The notes beneath the pieces are model-generated. The model had not been told where the DNA came from and made no database searches. It saw only the letters and a program-made list of their open reading frames with translations. From NCBI GenBank assembly GCA_023432305.1, contig JAEYUT010000195.1:1-22151 (forward strand): DNA of 22,151 nucleotides, written 5' to 3'. A program made the translations under genes and the position numbers. This stretch comes from Actinomycetes bacterium (GTDB lineage: Bacteria > Actinomycetota > Actinomycetes > Actinomycetales > Microbacteriaceae). Positions 1-7,228 of the stretch are shown piece by piece. Position 1 is the first letter of the stretch. Each line of letters opens with the position of its first letter.

Positions 1-350
1 GCCGGGCGGTCATCGCGACGGGGACGGTCATCCCCGAACGAGCGCTGCGGACGATCGCCGTAGCCGCTGTCGCGCTTGCGGGCCGCGGGGGCGCGCTCGA
101 CCGACGCGCGGGCGTCCTTGCCGCGGGGCTCCCAGTTGGGACGACCCTCGGGCGCGTCGCCGCGCTGTCCGCGGGGGCGCTCCGCGCTGTGACCGTTGGC
201 CGTGCGCTGCTCGCTCGTCCAGCGGGGCTTCTTGCCGTGACCTGCAGCGGCGTCGGGGTTGTAGCCGCGATGCTTCGGGCTCGGGCCGCCCTTCTTGTGG
301 GCGGACTTCTTCGGGGCACCCTGGGGCGCGCGTGAACTGTTGTAAGGCAT
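1..350 (-). CDS. Basic, low-complexity N-terminus of a partial gene, probably a DEAD/DEAH-box RNA helicase
   Basis: An open frame runs without a stop from an ATG at 350-348 to the left edge, giving the first 116 residues of a longer protein. It begins MPYNSSRAPQGAPKKSAHKK and continues rich in Lys, Arg, Gly, Pro and Asp, ending in Arg-Asp repeats of the type DDRPRRDDRP. A GGAAG ribosome-binding site lies 7 bases before the ATG. No catalytic domain falls inside the window. Such disordered basic N-terminal extensions, with a PKKSAHKK-like stretch followed by G-D-R-P repeats, are what I associate with DEAD-box RNA helicases of Microbacteriaceae, where they would bind RNA; that identity is inference from composition. 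It could equally be another RNA-binding protein. The coding frame itself is well supported. Confidence 0.6.
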   Translation of the reverse strand, partial: MPYNSSRAPQGAPKKSAHKKGGPSPKHRGYNPDAAAGHGKKPRWTSEQRTANGHSAERPRGQRGDAPEGRPNWEPRGKDARASVERAPAARKRDSGYGDRPQRSFGDDRPRRDDRP

Positions 351-389
351 GGATGTGTACTTCCGGGTGTTCATGAGAGTGCGTCGCGC

Positions 390-424
390 AACCCGGACAG
401 GGGTGTGCGACGAGAACCCGGACA
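390..424. repeat. Two copies of a 10-base direct repeat in a divergent intergenic region
   Basis: AACCCGGACA occurs at 390-399 and again at 415-424, starts 25 bases apart, upstream of the minus-strand gene that starts at 350. It could be a regulator binding site for that gene or for the hydrolase at 609. A possible minus-strand promoter overlaps the second copy (TATGTC at 421-426 with TTGAGG at 446-451, spacer 19, longer than ideal). Confidence 0.35.
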
Positions 425-593
425 TACGCAGACCGGGGCCGTTTTCCTCAAGGAATTCCTCGCCAGCGGATGCGCTCGCGATCCGGCCCGCTCGACCTAC
501 ATGGTGCAATGACGCGATCAGATACCGCGGTTCGTCGAGAGCCGACTGCATGAGCATAGCGGGAGCCCCCGAGAAAATCCCGACAACGGCGGT

Positions 594-599
594 TACGGT
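594..599 (+). promoter_or_regulatory. Candidate -10 box of the esterase gene (near-leaderless)
   Basis: TACGGT lies 9 bases before the ATG at 609, and no Shine-Dalgarno sequence is present, which fits a transcript starting at or within about 3 bases of the start codon. No good -35 box is seen. Confidence 0.35.
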
Positions 600-608
600 A
601 GTGCAACC

Positions 609-1622
609 ATGCGCCCGCACATCGCCCGCGCGTCGATCGCCGCCGGTCTCGTCACGCTCGTCGTCGTGCTCGCAAGCGGGTGCGCCCAGACGGGCTCCGA
701 GTCCACTCGCGTCGACGGGGCGGTGGTCTCCGCGAACCCCGAGCTGGCCACGGATCCGGGCATCCAGGTGGTCGGAGACCTCGCGTACTCGACGCTCGAC
801 GGCCAGTCGCAGCTGCTCGATGCGTGCCTGCCTCCGGAATTCGACCCGATGACGGATGCGGCGCGACCGGCGATCATCGTCGTGCACGGCGGAAGCTGGG
901 CGCGCGGCTCGAAGAACGACATCGCGTGGCGCGCGGTGTGCCAGTGGCTCGCCCGGTCCGGGTACCCGGCGTTCAGCGTCGACTACCGGCTGGCGCCCGA
1001 GCATCCGTTCCCGGCGGCGATCGACGACCTGACGGCAGCCGTGGAGTGGCTGCGCGACCCTGCTCAGCAGCGACGGTTCGGCATCGATCCGACGCGCATC
1101 GGGGCCTTCGGCGGCTCCGCTGGCGGCAACCTCGTGGCGCTGCTCGGCACGCGCGGCACGGGGCCGGTCACCGATGGGGCGCGCGTCGCCGCTGTGGCCG
1201 AGCTCTCGGGGCCCATCGACCTCACCGGCTTCGCGGTCACCGACGACTTCGTGTCAGTCCAGCTCGACTACCTCGGCTGCAGCGATCCGGCGCAGTGCCC
1301 GGCGGCGGTCGTCGCGTCGCCGACCGCGTGGGTGGACAGCAGCGACCCGCCGTTCTTCGTCGCGCATTCGACCGAGGAGCGCATCCCGCTCGCGCAGGCG
1401 GAGCTCTTCGTGTCGACGCTGCGGCTCGCGGGAGTCGACACCACCTTCGTGACCGTCGAGGGGCGCGCGCACTCGATCGCGATGATCGACGCCGACCTCA
1501 AGAAGCGCATCCTCGACTTCTTCGAGGTGGCGCTCGGTCCTCGCGAGCTGCCGCGTGAGCCCGTCGACACCGGTGCCGACGCCGGACCCGCGGAGCACCC
1601 GGACGTCGGCACCGGCGACTGA
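609..1622 (+). CDS. Secreted lipoprotein alpha/beta-hydrolase (esterase/lipase, HSL-like)
   Basis: Predicted carboxylesterase of 337 residues, anchored outside the membrane. Residues 1-25 form a lipoprotein signal with lipobox LASGC and acylated Cys25. The hydrolase core shows HGGSW at 93-97 (oxyanion hole, HGGG type), the family string DYRLAPEHPFP near 125-135, and GGSAGG around the nucleophile Ser170. His288 in GRAHSI is the likely catalytic histidine. The acid appears to be Glu257 in HSTEERIPLAQ, where many relatives have Asp. Cys224 and Cys230 are close and could form a disulfide outside the cell. The last 20 residues are Pro/Asp/Gly-rich and probably disordered. The ATG at 609 is preferred because it gives an intact signal peptide; there is no ribosome-binding site, so translation is probably leaderless. 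It converges with the RND gene, with only two bases between the stops. Substrate unknown. Confidence 0.87.
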   Translation: MRPHIARASIAAGLVTLVVVLASGCAQTGSESTRVDGAVVSANPELATDPGIQVVGDLAYSTLDGQSQLLDACLPPEFDPMTDAARPAIIVVHGGSWARGSKNDIAWRAVCQWLARSGYPAFSVDYRLAPEHPFPAAIDDLTAAVEWLRDPAQQRRFGIDPTRIGAFGGSAGGNLVALLGTRGTGPVTDGARVAAVAELSGPIDLTGFAVTDDFVSVQLDYLGCSDPAQCPAAVVASPTAWVDSSDPPFFVAHSTEERIPLAQAELFVSTLRLAGVDTTFVTVEGRAHSIAMIDADLKKRILDFFEVALGPRELPREPVDTGADAGPAEHPDVGTGD

Positions 1623-1624
1623 GG

Positions 1625-4600
1625 TCAGACGGCGGCGAGCGCCTCCTGCTCGGCCTTCGCGGCGCGCTTGGCCTCGCGGCGCTCCTTCGCGCCCTCGACG
1701 GGCGAGTAGAGCGACGGCAGCACCACGAGCGTCAGCACGGTGGAGGAGATGAGACCGCCGATCACCACGATCGCGAGAGGCTGCGAGATGAATCCGCCCT
1801 GACCGGTGAGGCCGAGGCCCATCGGCACGAGCGCGAAGATCGTCGCGAGAGCCGTCATGAGGATGGGCCGGAGTCGTCTGCTGGCGCCGTGCACGAGCGC
1901 CTCGTTCACGTTCAGACCGCGCTCGCGGTACTGGTTGACGAGGTCGATGAGCACGATCGCGTTGGTCACGACGATGCCGATGAGCATGAGCAGACCGATG
2001 AGCGACGCCACACCGAGCGGGATGCCGGAGGCGAGCTGCAGCAGGATCGCGCCGGTCGCCGCGAACGGCACCGAGACGAGCAGCAGCAGCGGCTGGCGTA
2101 GGCTGCGGAACGTCGCCACCATGACGGTGTACACGATGAGGATCGCGGCGAGCAGCGCGATGCCGAGCTGCGTGAACGCCTCCTCCTGGTCGCTCGTGAC
2201 GCCGCCGATCGTCGCCGAGACGCCGCCGGGGAGGTCGAGCGAGTCGAGCTCGGCGAGCACGGTCGACGACGCCGTTCCGATGTCGGCGGTCGCGGGGGTC
2301 ACCGAGACGGTCGCCGTGCGGATGCCGCGCTGCGTCGAGATGGACGCGGGCCCGTCGACCTCCTCGACCGTGGCCACATCGCTCACCCGGAGGCCGCCCG
2401 TCGGCGTCGGGAACAGCACGAAGTCGCGCAGCTCCTGCACCGTGAGGGGCTTGGCGGTGTTCGCGATGTAGATGGAGAGGCTGTCGCCGTCGAGCTCCAC
2501 CGAGCCGACCGGCACGGGCAGCATCGCCTCGGCGACGATGCCGCCGACCGCGACCTCCGTGAGACCGGCAGCGGCCGCCTTCGCGCGGTCGACCTGGATG
2601 GCGATGTAGGGCTGCGTGGCCGAGAGGTTCGACTCGACCTGCTGGGTGACGTCGAGGTCCTTCATCGCGGCGACGACCTCATCCGTGGCCTCGCGCAGGG
2701 TCTGCTCGTCGGGCGCGGTGATCTCGATGGCGATGTCGCTCGAGAATCCGGCGCCTCCCGACGAGACCGTGACCTCGCCCGCCGTGTCGCCGAGTCCGTC
2801 GATCACATCCTGCACGTCGGCGCGGATGCGCTCCTGATCGGCGCCCTCCGTCGTGGTGATCGAGAAGGTGCTCGCCTCGGCACCGCCGAAGAGCGAGCCG
2901 AGGGCGATGCTGAGTCCGCCGCTCGAGCCGACCGTGGCCTGCACGGTCTCGATGCCGTCGACGTCCGCGAGCGCCGACTCGAGCTCAGCGGCTGCGGCGT
3001 CGCGCGCCGACAGGCTCGCACCCGCGGGCAGCGTCTGGCGCACCGACAGCGTGTTCTGGCCCGAGTCGCCCACGAAATTGGTGGGCACGAGCGGCACGAG
3101 CGCAAGCGTGATGCCGAGCACCACGAACGCCGAGAGCAGCGTGATCGCGGGGTGCGCGACCGTCCAGCGGATGACCGGCAGGTATCCCTTCTGCAGGCGG
3201 TCGGGCTTGGAGAGCTCCGCCTCGAGGTCGTCCGGGTCCGGCGCGTCGGCATCCGCCGCGTTGTGCGCGTGGTGGGGCTTGGCCTTCAGGAACCAGTAGG
3301 CGAGCACGGGGACGATCGTGAGCGCGACGAGCAGCGACGACGCGAGGGCGATCGTGACGGTGAGCGCGAAGGGGCGGAAGAGCTCACCCGTGAGCCCACC
3401 CACGAGCGCGATCGGCAGGAAGACGGCGGCGGTCGTGACGGTCGACGCGGTGATCGCGGAGGCGACCTCGCGCACACCCACGAGCACGGCCTGCGTCTTG
3501 GGGGCCCCGAGGCCGAGGTGGCGCTTGATGTTCTCGATGACGACGATCGAGTCGTCGACGACGCGGCCGATGGCGATCGTGATGGCGCCGAGGGTGAGAA
3601 CGTTCAGCGAGTAGCCGGTGGCGAGCATCGCGACGAACGTGATGAGCACCGACACGGGGATCGAGATCGCCGCGACGAGCGTCGAGCGCACCGAGAACAG
3701 GAACAGGAAGATCACGACCACGGCGAAGGCGAGACCCAGCAGACCCTCGGTCGCGAGCGCCTCGATGGAGTGCTCGACGAACGGCGCCTGGTCGAACACG
3801 ACGGAGAACGTCGTGCTGCCGCCGAGCGCCTCCTCGAGCTCGGGGAGCTTGTCGGCCACCCCGTGCGACACCTCGACGGTGTTGCCCGCGGGGGTCTTCG
3901 TGATCGCGAGGGTGAGCGAGGGCTCACCGTTGACGCGCGAGATGCCCGTGATCGGGTTGTCGGTGATCTCGACCGTCGCGACGTCGGCGATCGTGAGGGC
4001 GGAGCCGGCGAGCGGCAGAGCACCGAGCTCCTCGGTGGAGGCGATGCGCGTTCCCGCCTGCACGGTGAGGGTCTTGCCGTCCTCGTCGATCTGGCCCGCG
4101 GCGAACAGGGTGCCGTTGGCGTCGAGGGCGTCCCGGATCGCCTGCGTGGTGAGGCCGTTCTGGGCGAGCAGGGCGGCGTCGGGGGTGATCGTGATGCGCT
4201 GCCCGGTGGCGCCGTAGATGGCGGCGGAGCTCACGCCGTCGACCTGCTCGAGCTCCGGCACGGCGATGTTCTCGAGCCGGTTGGCGAGCTCGGCTGGCTC
4301 GAGGTCGCTCGTGACGGCGAGCTGCACGATCGGGAAGTCGTTGAGCGAGAAGGTGACGACGAGCGGATCGACCGACTCGGGCAGCTGCGAGGAGATACGG
4401 CCGACGGCGAGCTCGACCTTCTGCTCAGCGCGCGTGAGATCGGTGCCGTAGACGAACGACGCCTGCACCGTGGAGACGCCGGCGGATGATGTGGCGGAGG
4501 TCTCCTCGAGCCCCTCGATCCCCTGCAGCGCGGTCTCGATCGGAGTCGAGACCGACTCCTCGACGACGTCGGGGCTCGCACCCGGGTACGTCGTCACGAC

Positions 4601-4741
4601 GGTGACGTTCGGGAGCGTCAGCGACGGGAACAGCTCCAGCTTGAGGGCGGTGAGCGCGTAGCCGCCGAAAATCGCGACGACGACGGTGAGCAGCGCGATG
4701 AGCGCGCGGTTGCGCAGGCTGAACACGGAAAGCTGAGACAC
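1625..4741 (-). CDS. RND-superfamily efflux transporter, AcrB/SwrC-like permease subunit
   Basis: Inner-membrane transporter of 1038 residues, the usual HAE1/AcrB length, expected to expel hydrophobic compounds using the proton gradient. The order is typical: TM1 near 12-32, first extracytoplasmic domain to about 330, TM2-6, a charged His/Asp-rich cytoplasmic loop, TM7, second extracytoplasmic domain, TM8-12. TM4 carries the proton-relay pair Asp396-Asp397 in GRVVDDSIVVIEN. In TM10 the AcrB lysine position holds Thr926 (GIVVTNAIVLID); as I recall, this is common in Gram-positive relatives. The start is GTG at 4741-4739 with ribosome-binding site GAGGAG at 4746-4751. No adaptor or outer-membrane channel gene is nearby, as expected for a Gram-positive SwrC-type pump. 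The gene lies downstream of the MocR gene on the same strand, but hairpins in the 130-base gap suggest separate transcription. Substrate unknown. Confidence 0.9.
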   Translation of the reverse strand: MSQLSVFSLRNRALIALLTVVVAIFGGYALTALKLELFPSLTLPNVTVVTTYPGASPDVVEESVSTPIETALQGIEGLEETSATSSAGVSTVQASFVYGTDLTRAEQKVELAVGRISSQLPESVDPLVVTFSLNDFPIVQLAVTSDLEPAELANRLENIAVPELEQVDGVSSAAIYGATGQRITITPDAALLAQNGLTTQAIRDALDANGTLFAAGQIDEDGKTLTVQAGTRIASTEELGALPLAGSALTIADVATVEITDNPITGISRVNGEPSLTLAITKTPAGNTVEVSHGVADKLPELEEALGGSTTFSVVFDQAPFVEHSIEALATEGLLGLAFAVVVIFLFLFSVRSTLVAAISIPVSVLITFVAMLATGYSLNVLTLGAITIAIGRVVDDSIVVIENIKRHLGLGAPKTQAVLVGVREVASAITASTVTTAAVFLPIALVGGLTGELFRPFALTVTIALASSLLVALTIVPVLAYWFLKAKPHHAHNAADADAPDPDDLEAELSKPDRLQKGYLPVIRWTVAHPAITLLSAFVVLGITLALVPLVPTNFVGDSGQNTLSVRQTLPAGASLSARDAAAAELESALADVDGIETVQATVGSSGGLSIALGSLFGGAEASTFSITTTEGADQERIRADVQDVIDGLGDTAGEVTVSSGGAGFSSDIAIEITAPDEQTLREATDEVVAAMKDLDVTQQVESNLSATQPYIAIQVDRAKAAAAGLTEVAVGGIVAEAMLPVPVGSVELDGDSLSIYIANTAKPLTVQELRDFVLFPTPTGGLRVSDVATVEEVDGPASISTQRGIRTATVSVTPATADIGTASSTVLAELDSLDLPGGVSATIGGVTSDQEEAFTQLGIALLAAILIVYTVMVATFRSLRQPLLLLVSVPFAATGAILLQLASGIPLGVASLIGLLMLIGIVVTNAIVLIDLVNQYRERGLNVNEALVHGASRRLRPILMTALATIFALVPMGLGLTGQGGFISQPLAIVVIGGLISSTVLTLVVLPSLYSPVEGAKERREAKRAAKAEQEALAAV

Positions 4742-4760
4742 GGATCTCCTCGGGTGCGGC

Positions 4761-4776
4761 CGCCGCGATCGCGGCG
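4761..4776. promoter_or_regulatory. Perfect 16-base palindrome upstream of the RND gene
   Basis: CGCCGCGATCGCGGCG is fully self-complementary and lies 10 bases upstream of the GAGGAG site of the transporter gene. A gapless palindrome of this kind suits a dimeric repressor site (for example TetR-type) near an efflux gene. GC-rich chance is a real alternative. Confidence 0.35.
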
Positions 4777-4782
4777 AAGAGC

Positions 4783-4800
4783 GCGCACGACACCGTGCGC
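4783..4800. other. Inverted repeat, 7-base arms and 4-base loop
   Basis: GCGCACG at 4783-4789 pairs with CGTGCGC at 4794-4800. It sits in the presumed promoter or leader region of the RND gene and could be an operator or a leader hairpin. No poly-T run follows on either strand. Confidence 0.35.
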
Positions 4801-4842
4801 ATCCGGGCCAGTATTTCAGGCCGCGTCAGGTGCGAAGCGTGA

Positions 4843-4859
4843 ATCCGCTGACAGCGGAT
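4843..4859 (-). terminator. Hairpin after the MocR regulator gene
   Basis: ATCCGCT at 4843-4849 and AGCGGAT at 4853-4859 form a 7-base stem with a 3-base loop, starting 12 bases beyond the stop codon of the minus-strand MocR gene. It lacks a T tract, so it is a weak intrinsic terminator or an RNA-stabilising hairpin. Confidence 0.45.
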
Positions 4860-4871
4860 GCCGGCGGCAGC

Positions 4872-6293
4872 TCACACCACGTGAGCGAGATCGCTCTCGT
4901 GCAGGCGCACGTTGTGGTGCATGACATTCGCCCAGGCGCGCGCGAGCGCCTCGACGGCGCGGTCGATCTGGTCGGGCGGGGTGCCGAACGGGATGCGGAG
5001 GAACCGCTCGAAGACGCCGTCGAGGCCGAAGCGCGGGCCCGCGCCGATCACGAGCCCCTCACTGCGGGCGGCGAGCGCGAGCTGCGAGCTCACGGGCGCT
5101 CCGATGTTGACCCACGCGACGATGCCGCCCTCGACGTGCGGCATGTGCCACTCGGGCAGGCTCGCGCGCAGTCTCTTCGCGAGGTGGTCGCGCCCCTGCT
5201 TGAGGTAGGCGCGGCGGCCGGCGAGGATCTGCTCGTAGTCGGGCACCATCTCGGCCACGATGAGCTGCTCGAGCACGGGCGTGCCGAGATCGCTCGCGAA
5301 GCGGGCGCGTGCGAGGCGCTGGATGAGGTCGCGGTCGGCGCGGATCCACCCCACCCGCAGTCCGCCCCAGATCGACTTGCCGACGGATCCGATGACCACG
5401 ACATCGCGGTTCACGGGGAAGACGGGGAGGCGCTCCTGGTCGTCGAAGCCGAGGCCGGTCATCGTCTCGTCGATGATGAGCGTCGTGCCTTCGCGGTGCG
5501 CGACCTGGAGCAGGCGGTCGCGCAGGTCGAGCCCCATGGTCTTGCCTGTGGGGTTCTGGTACTCGGGCATGAGGTAGGCGACGGTGGGGCTCGTGCGGTG
5601 GAAGGCCTGCTCGAGCCCGGCGGCATCCCAGCCCTCGTCGGTCGTGACGGCGACGGGCACGAGGCGCGCGCCCGCCGCTTTGAGCGCCTCGAACGCGTGC
5701 GGGTATCCGGGCGATTCGACGATCGCGCGGTCGCCGCGGGCGAGCAGCGTGCGCGCCAGAAGGTGGATGGCGGACTGCGCGCCCACGGTGATCATGAGCT
5801 GGTCGGGGTCGGTGGGGAGCCCGCGCTCCGTGTAGCGGTCGGCGATCGCACGCCGCAGCAGCAGCAGGCCGAAGGGGTCGAAGCCGCTGTCGGAGAGGAA
5901 GCTCGGCAGCCGGTCGACGGCGGCCTGCGCGGCTTGCGCGACGACGGGGAGCGACGGCAGCGAGGCCTTGGAGAAGTCGAGGGGCGCCCCGATCAGGAGG
6001 TCGTCGTCGGCCTGGCTTCCTGCGGTGGGGATGCGCGCCGTGCTGCCCGACCCGCGGACGCTCTCGAGGTAGCCGGTCTCACGCAGCTCGCCGTAGGCGG
6101 CCGAGACGGTGGTGCGGCTGAGGCCGAGGTGGGAGGCCAGTTCGCGCTCGGCGGGCAGACGCGTTCCGAGGGGGATGCGGCCATCCAGGATGAGCAGGCG
6201 CACGCGGTCGGCGAGGGCGAGGTAGGCGGGGGTTCCGGTTCCGCGCCAATCCACCATGAGCAAGGCCAATGCGCGCGCCGACAGCGAGTTCAT
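4872..6293 (-). CDS. yczR: MocR-type regulator: GntR helix-turn-helix fused to an aminotransferase-like PLP domain (YczR-like)
   Basis: Transcription factor of 473 residues, normal for the MocR/PdxR subfamily. Residues about 20-88 are a GntR winged helix (RLPAERELASHLGLSRTTVS, then a GYLESVRGSGS wing). Residues about 105-460 are a fold-type I aminotransferase domain with NPTG at 247-250, Asp275 in IIDET (pairs with the PLP ring nitrogen) and Lys306 in GSVGKSIWGG as the expected PLP-binding lysine. PLP or a derivative probably acts as effector rather than cofactor for catalysis. The gene is divergent from a yczE-like gene, an arrangement described for the YczR group of MocR regulators, and the shared region holds a perfect inverted repeat. 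The ATG at 6293 has no clear ribosome-binding site; TATGCT at 6300-6305 could be a -10 box for a leaderless or near-leaderless message. The YczR assignment comes from the neighbour, not from alignment. Confidence 0.88.
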   Translation of the reverse strand: MNSLSARALALLMVDWRGTGTPAYLALADRVRLLILDGRIPLGTRLPAERELASHLGLSRTTVSAAYGELRETGYLESVRGSGSTARIPTAGSQADDDLLIGAPLDFSKASLPSLPVVAQAAQAAVDRLPSFLSDSGFDPFGLLLLRRAIADRYTERGLPTDPDQLMITVGAQSAIHLLARTLLARGDRAIVESPGYPHAFEALKAAGARLVPVAVTTDEGWDAAGLEQAFHRTSPTVAYLMPEYQNPTGKTMGLDLRDRLLQVAHREGTTLIIDETMTGLGFDDQERLPVFPVNRDVVVIGSVGKSIWGGLRVGWIRADRDLIQRLARARFASDLGTPVLEQLIVAEMVPDYEQILAGRRAYLKQGRDHLAKRLRASLPEWHMPHVEGGIVAWVNIGAPVSSQLALAARSEGLVIGAGPRFGLDGVFERFLRIPFGTPPDQIDRAVEALARAWANVMHHNVRLHESDLAHVV

Positions 6294-6310
6294 CCGGCCA
6301 GCATAGCGAG

Positions 6311-6335
6311 ATTGGACTCTTGCTGGCGGTCCAAT
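6311..6335. promoter_or_regulatory. Candidate MocR operator: perfect inverted repeat between yczR and yczE
   Basis: ATTGGAC at 6311-6317 and GTCCAAT at 6329-6335 are perfect inverted copies separated by 11 bases. They occupy most of the short region between the divergent starts (6293 and 6347). The left arm overlaps the likely -35 box of yczE, so the regulator could block or recruit polymerase there. MocR proteins typically bind two spaced half-sites in such divergent regions. Confidence 0.65.
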
Positions 6336-6341
6336 TATCCA
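6312..6341 (+). promoter_or_regulatory. Promoter of yczE (leaderless)
   Basis: TTGGAC at 6312-6317 (-35) and TATCCA at 6336-6341 (-10) are 18 bases apart. The ATG at 6347 lies 5 bases beyond the -10 box, so transcription would start at or next to the start codon. Confidence 0.5.
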
Positions 6342-6346
6342 GTGGA

Positions 6347-7063
6347 ATGCTCAGCGTGTCTCCTCAGCTCCTCTGGATCCGCCGCATCGCGCAGCTGCTC
6401 ATCGGCCTGTTCCTCTACGGCTTCTCGCTCGCGATGATGATGCGCGCCGGGATCGGCGTGGCCCCCTGGGATGTGCTGACCCAGGGCATCATGAAGACCA
6501 CGGGCTGGAGCTTCGGCATCATCACAATCGCCGTGGGCGCCATCGTGCTGCTGCTGTGGATCCCGCTGCGGCAGAAGCCGGGCGTCGGAACGGTCGCCAA
6601 CGTGCTCCTGATCGGCCCCGCGGCCGATGTGGGTCTGCTCGTCGTCCCGCAGCAGCACGAGCCGATCCTTCAGGGCCTGCTGTTCGCCGGCGGGCTCACC
6701 CTGCTGGCCGTCGCGACCGGTCTCTATGTGGGCGCGCGTCTCGGCCCCGGGCCCCGCGACGGCCTCATGACGGGCGCCAACACGCGATTCGGCTGGACGA
6801 TCTGGAAGGTGCGCACGGCGATCGAGGTGACCGTGCTCGCCCTCGGATGGCTGCTCGGCGGCCAGGTGGGCATCGGCACGGCGGCGTTCGCCCTCCTCAT
6901 CGGACCGATGGTCGGCGTCACCCTGCCGCTGCTGCGCGTGCCGGAGCCCGCGCCGCGCGAGCTCGCGGGGGATGCGGCTGCGGCGACGCCGCTCGTCGTC
7001 GAATCGGTTGTCGTCGACCCGGAACCCGAGGCGACTGCGGACTCCGAGCGCGACGGGAGGTGA
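6347..7063 (+). CDS. yczE: YczE-like integral membrane protein
   Basis: Membrane protein of 239 residues with about five hydrophobic segments in roughly the first 205 residues and a polar Ala/Glu/Asp-rich cytoplasmic tail (last 35 residues). The segment GIGVAPWDVLTQGI after TM1 and the glycine-rich GLYVGARLGPGPRDGLMTG are hallmarks of the YczE/YitT-like family, whose transported substrate or function is unknown. I chose the ATG at 6347, although an upstream in-frame start exists at 6269, because that longer frame would overlap the MocR coding region and the operator, and because the promoter predicts leaderless initiation at 6347. Divergence from a MocR regulator is the diagnostic context and suggests PLP- or amine-responsive control. 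It is followed by a 39-residue membrane protein with which it is probably translationally coupled. Confidence 0.85.
   Translation: MLSVSPQLLWIRRIAQLLIGLFLYGFSLAMMMRAGIGVAPWDVLTQGIMKTTGWSFGIITIAVGAIVLLLWIPLRQKPGVGTVANVLLIGPAADVGLLVVPQQHEPILQGLLFAGGLTLLAVATGLYVGARLGPGPRDGLMTGANTRFGWTIWKVRTAIEVTVLALGWLLGGQVGIGTAAFALLIGPMVGVTLPLLRVPEPAPRELAGDAAAATPLVVESVVVDPEPEATADSERDGR
7055..7063 (+). promoter_or_regulatory. Strong ribosome-binding site overlapping the yczE stop
   Basis: GGGAGGTGA is a near-perfect Shine-Dalgarno sequence whose last three bases are the yczE stop codon; it lies 4 bases before the ATG at 7068. It decides the start of the following small gene and implies translational coupling. 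Confidence 0.7.
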
Positions 7064-7067
7064 CGAC

Positions 7068-7187
7068 ATGATTGCGATGCTGCTCTCGCTCGCGTCGATC
7101 TCGCTCTGGGGCGCGATCGCGACGATCGCGGCGGTCGCCGTCGACGGCTACCGCGCCGTCCCGGTCGACCCCAACCTGCTTCCCTGA
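7068..7187 (+). CDS. 39-residue single-pass membrane microprotein coupled to yczE
   Basis: The frame encodes 39 residues: a hydrophobic helix at about 3-28 (starting MIAMLLSLASISLWGAIATI) and a short polar tail DGYRAVPVDPNLLP. It has one of the strongest ribosome-binding sites in the window (GGGAGGTGA), overlapping the stop of yczE, and is followed by a perfect-stem hairpin, so it forms the end of the yczE transcript. A longer in-frame start at 6972 exists but would lie inside yczE without a binding site. I do not recognise a named family; it may be a small subunit or modulator of the YczE protein, or a free membrane peptide. Function unknown. Confidence 0.65.
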   Translation: MIAMLLSLASISLWGAIATIAAVAVDGYRAVPVDPNLLP

Positions 7188-7192
7188 CGATC

Positions 7193-7222
7193 ACCCCGGA
7201 TCGCGTGCACTCGATCCGGGGT
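7193..7222. terminator. Bidirectional hairpin between convergent transcripts
   Basis: ACCCCGGATCG at 7193-7203 and CGATCCGGGGT at 7212-7222 form a perfect 11-base stem with an 8-base loop. It lies 5 bases after the stop of the small membrane gene and 6 bases after the stop of the convergent MerR gene, so it can end both transcripts. T tracts are short. Confidence 0.7.
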
Positions 7223-7228
7223 TCCGTC

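Larger units (their letters stand above)
351..608. other. Intergenic region between divergent genes
   Basis: These 258 bases separate the partial minus-strand gene from the esterase. They hold the AACCCGGACA direct repeat, a 10-base palindrome AGGAATTCCT at 451-460, and weak promoter-like boxes. I see no convincing gene here: the 167-residue open frame starting at 349 runs on through the start of the esterase in another frame and has the Arg/Ser-rich look of a shadow frame. Confidence 0.6.

Noticed and set aside
3152..4489. A 445-residue open frame antisense to the RND transporter gene
   Set aside because: It is extremely rich in Arg, Asp, Glu and Gly with no domain or start signal, the usual shadow of a GC-rich gene read in the opposite strand.
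4830..6437. A 535-residue open frame antisense to the MocR gene
   Set aside because: Low-complexity composition, no ribosome-binding site, and the other strand encodes a well-conserved MocR protein with intact active-site motifs.
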